A stretch of DNA of 20,883 bases. Source: Candidatus Omnitrophota bacterium (GTDB lineage: Bacteria > Omnitrophota > Koll11 > Aquiviventales > Aquiviventaceae). A model generated the notes under the pieces. The model did not search any database. It was not told the origin of the DNA and worked only from the letters and a program-made list of their open reading frames with translations. A program made the position numbers and the translations under genes. This document shows, piece after piece, positions 18,948 through 20,883 of this stretch (the first letter of the stretch is position 1; each line of letters begins with the position of its first letter). Location: NCBI GenBank assembly GCA_023247285.1, contig JAHFGU010000006.1:1837-22719 (forward strand), written 5' to 3'.

Positions 18948-20476
18948 GCGTCGGGTCTTCACGGCCGCTGGCGCGCTGGGCGCTGGCGCGCTGGGCGCCG
19001 GCGCTCGCCGTTGCGGCGTTCGCCGCGCTCTGGACCAGCCGGTGGGAGTCGTTTCCCATCGGGCCTGATCCTGCCTACCATCTCGCGATCGCCAGGCAGG
19101 TTGTCGCCGCCGGCGGGCCGATCGGCTACGAATGGTGGGAGGCGGCGCCGGAGGGGCGGCCGCACCTCTATCCGCCGACGCTCCACCTGCTGCTCGCCGG
19201 ATTGCTGAAGGCCGGCGTCGACCCGCTGGCCTGCCTGCGCCTGCTGAGCGCGGCGCTGCCGGTGGCGTGGCTGCTCGCGCTCTTCCTCGCCGCCAGCCGC
19301 CTGTTCGGCGAAGCGATCGGGTGCTGCGCGCTCTGGGCCGGGCTGCTGCCGTTTTCCGCGCACCTCGCAGCGGCCATGACGATGGCCTCCACGCTTGCGT
19401 GCATCGAGCTGCTCTGGCTGATGGTCGCGATCGAAGAGGGCCGCGCGATCGCCGCCGGCGCGCTGGTCGCCTTGCTGGGCTACACGCACCTCGGCCTGCC
19501 GCTGATCGCCGGCACGGCAGTGGTCGCGTACGGAATCGCGCGCCCTGCGGTTCGGCCTGTCATCGGCCGCGCAGCGTGGGGGATGGCGCTGATCGGCCCG
19601 TGGTGGTGGCATCTCTGGCGGCATCAGGACTGGCTGCGGCTGGTGGGTCGGGAGGAAAACGCCTGGATCCAATTCCTGCCCTTCCTCTATATGCTTGCCG
19701 CGGCGGGGCTCTGGACCTGCCTGCGGCGCCGCGGCCGCTGGCTGTGGCTGCCAGCCTGCCTTGCCGGATTTTTGTGGCTTGCGCCGTATCATCGGTATCG
19801 CTGGCTCTCCGGGGAGGGGGTGATGCCGGTCGTGCTGCTGGCGGCGGTCGGTCTCGATCGCTTGGCCGGAAGACGGCGGCGGCGCGGGATGGCGGTGGCG
19901 GCTCTCTGGATTGCGCTGGCCCTCTTACCCTCGTGGACCAGAACTGCGGAGGGGTGGCGCTGGCGATGGCGTGACTCAGCACCCTGGCACGTGACCGGCG
20001 TCTCCGATGACCGCGCAAGCGGCATCGACGTGACGCTGGCCTCTGCGCCGCTGGTGCGCTGGGCCAACGTCGTGGCCGCGCGGACGCGCCCGGACGAGAT
20101 CCTGTGGTCCAACGCTCCCTATGCCGGCGGCTTGGTCGCCGCGCTGGCCGGCCGGGCCACGTCGTCCGCCATGCTGGCCGATGTCCCGGCGCGAGCGGCT
20201 GATCCCATCAGCGCCGCGCATGCCATCTGGTGGGCGAAGATCGAGGAGCTGCCGCGCGCTCGGCGGACATGGACGCCCATCGCCGAGGACGCCATCGCCG
20301 CCTTCTTCCGCCAAGTCGGTGAGCGGCCCGGCGCGCATCCGCCGGCAGCCGCGTGTCCGCTCATGCTGGCCTGGGCCGGGATCGCCGCGCTCATCGCGGC
20401 GGCCGCGTGGGATCTGGCGCGTCTGCGGCGCACGGCCGGCATCAACACCTGCTATAATGTGGGGCTTCCGCCATGA
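18944..20476 (+). CDS. Polytopic membrane protein, GT-C-type glycosyltransferase-like
   Basis: This 510-residue protein starts at a GTG (18944) overlapping the rsmE stop. After an N-terminal helix (about 17-30) comes F-P-I-G-P-D-P-A-Y-H (37-46), an acidic motif in the first periplasmic loop, then H-L-Y-P-P-T-L-H-L-L-L-A, followed by eight or so further hydrophobic helices and a soluble C-terminal part with a last helix near 465-485. The first-loop Asp motif followed by '(L/Y)YPP..H' is the layout of GT-C glycosyltransferases (PMT/ArnT/STT3-like), which move sugars from lipid carriers. Acceptor and sugar cannot be inferred. It could act in surface glycan or protein glycosylation. Its final codons overlap the RNase gene, and a promoter-like TGCTATAAT lies within its end. 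Confidence 0.6.
   Translation: MSVGSSRPLARWALARWAPALAVAAFAALWTSRWESFPIGPDPAYHLAIARQVVAAGGPIGYEWWEAAPEGRPHLYPPTLHLLLAGLLKAGVDPLACLRLLSAALPVAWLLALFLAASRLFGEAIGCCALWAGLLPFSAHLAAAMTMASTLACIELLWLMVAIEEGRAIAAGALVALLGYTHLGLPLIAGTAVVAYGIARPAVRPVIGRAAWGMALIGPWWWHLWRHQDWLRLVGREENAWIQFLPFLYMLAAAGLWTCLRRRGRWLWLPACLAGFLWLAPYHRYRWLSGEGVMPVVLLAAVGLDRLAGRRRRRGMAVAALWIALALLPSWTRTAEGWRWRWRDSAPWHVTGVSDDRASGIDVTLASAPLVRWANVVAARTRPDEILWSNAPYAGGLVAALAGRATSSAMLADVPARAADPISAAHAIWWAKIEELPRARRTWTPIAEDAIAAFFRQVGERPGAHPPAAACPLMLAWAGIAALIAAAAWDLARLRRTAGINTCYNVGLPP
20450..20458 (+). promoter_or_regulatory. Possible extended -10 promoter for the RNase G/E gene
   Basis: TGCTATAAT is a perfect extended -10, 14 bases before ATG 20473. 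No clear -35 lies upstream. The predicted transcript would have a very short leader. It sits inside the end of the previous coding region. Confidence 0.4.
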
Positions 20477-20883
20477 GAGAGATCTTCATCAGCGCCGATC
20501 CGCAGGAAACGCGGGTGGCGATCACCGAGCAAAAACGGCTCGAAGAGTTTTACGTCGAGCGCCCGTCGGACGTCCGGCTGGTCGGCAGCCTCTACAAGGG
20601 GCGCGTGACCTCCGTCGTGCCCGGCATCGGGGCGGCGTTTGTGGACATCGGCGTGGGGAAGAACGGCTTCCTCTACGTCGCGGATATCGTCGAGCCCAAG
20701 CCTGAGGAAGACGCCGACTTGGAAGGCGAGGCCCAGGCCGAGCGGCCGCAGCCGCATCGCCACTCGCGCATCGAGGAGGTCGTGAAGGTCGGGCAGGAAA
20801 TCCTCGTCCAGGTCGTGAAGGAGCCCTTCGGCACGAAGGGCGCGCGCCTGACCACGCACATCAGCCTGCCGGCGCGGTACATG
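20473..20883 (+). CDS. rng: Ribonuclease G/E, N-terminal part
   Basis: The first 137 codons are present and the frame runs off the right edge. It starts in an ATGA overlap with the gene before. M-R-E-I-F-I-S and the S1 domain L-V-G-S-L-Y-K-G-R-V-T-S-V-V-P-G-I-G-A-A-F-V-D-I-G (36-60) with N-G-F-L-Y match RNase G/E closely; an acidic and Pro/His-rich insert (about 74-98) splits the S1 domain, as is common in the family; then V-G-Q-E-I-L-V-Q-V-V-K-E-P-F-G-T-K-G-A-R-L-T (107-127). The enzyme is a 5'-end-sensing endoribonuclease in rRNA maturation and mRNA decay. The RNase H-like catalytic domain and zinc link lie outside the window, so RNase G and RNase E cannot be separated by length. Confidence 0.94.
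   Translation, partial: MREIFISADPQETRVAITEQKRLEEFYVERPSDVRLVGSLYKGRVTSVVPGIGAAFVDIGVGKNGFLYVADIVEPKPEEDADLEGEAQAERPQPHRHSRIEEVVKVGQEILVQVVKEPFGTKGARLTTHISLPARYM

Overview
This is high-GC bacterial DNA with tightly packed genes, all on the + strand. The gene set suggests an uncultivated Gram-negative lineage: an outer-membrane secretin, an ExbD/TolR protein, many prepilin-like proteins, a small secreted 'TYYPSP...GVY.E.R' protein and a giant cysteine-rich secreted protein. This mix reminds me most of candidate phylum Omnitrophota (former OP3). That placement is an inference from protein style; no rRNA is present to test it.

Layout. (1) 1-971: the end of an exbD/tolR gene, a 66-residue winged-helix protein and cutA. 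(2) 972-1203: a promoter, a well-matched class I cyclic-di-GMP (GEMM-I) riboswitch and an intrinsic terminator. (3) 1204-9362: a dense, probably single operon behind the riboswitch. It encodes four prepilin-like proteins (one GspK/PilX-like, three with the canonical Glu5), a small exported protein, a three-module thioredoxin/Dsb-like protein and a 1373-residue exported protein with about 250 cysteines. (4) 9380-17586: a type IV pilus (or type II secretion-like) assembly operon with its own promoter: a PilM-PilN fusion, PilO, a PilP-like protein, secretin, PilB/GspE-type ATPase with a c-di-GMP-type MshEN domain, PilC/GspF, a major pilin and a small two-helix membrane protein, closed by a strong terminator. 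(5) 17587-17913: a structured non-coding stretch, then tRNA-Ala(CGC). (6) 17917-18198: a 282-bp MITE-like element with perfect 33-bp terminal inverted repeats. (7) 18189-20883: rsmE, a polytopic GT-C-like membrane protein and the 5' part of an RNase G/E gene, joined by overlapping stop/start codons.

How the parts may work together (inference). The second operon would build the envelope-spanning pilus machine. The riboswitch operon would supply minor pilins that prime or cap the fibre, plus a very large disulfide-rich exported protein where PilY1-type tip adhesins often sit. The Dsb-like protein between them is well placed to help oxidise or isomerise that protein. c-di-GMP appears to enter twice: at the riboswitch, and at the MshEN domain of the ATPase.

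The most notable features are the riboswitch-controlled minor-pilin/cysteine-rich operon, the Dsb-like protein with a Gly-Cys linker, and the MITE, which supplies the ribosome-binding site and start codon of rsmE.
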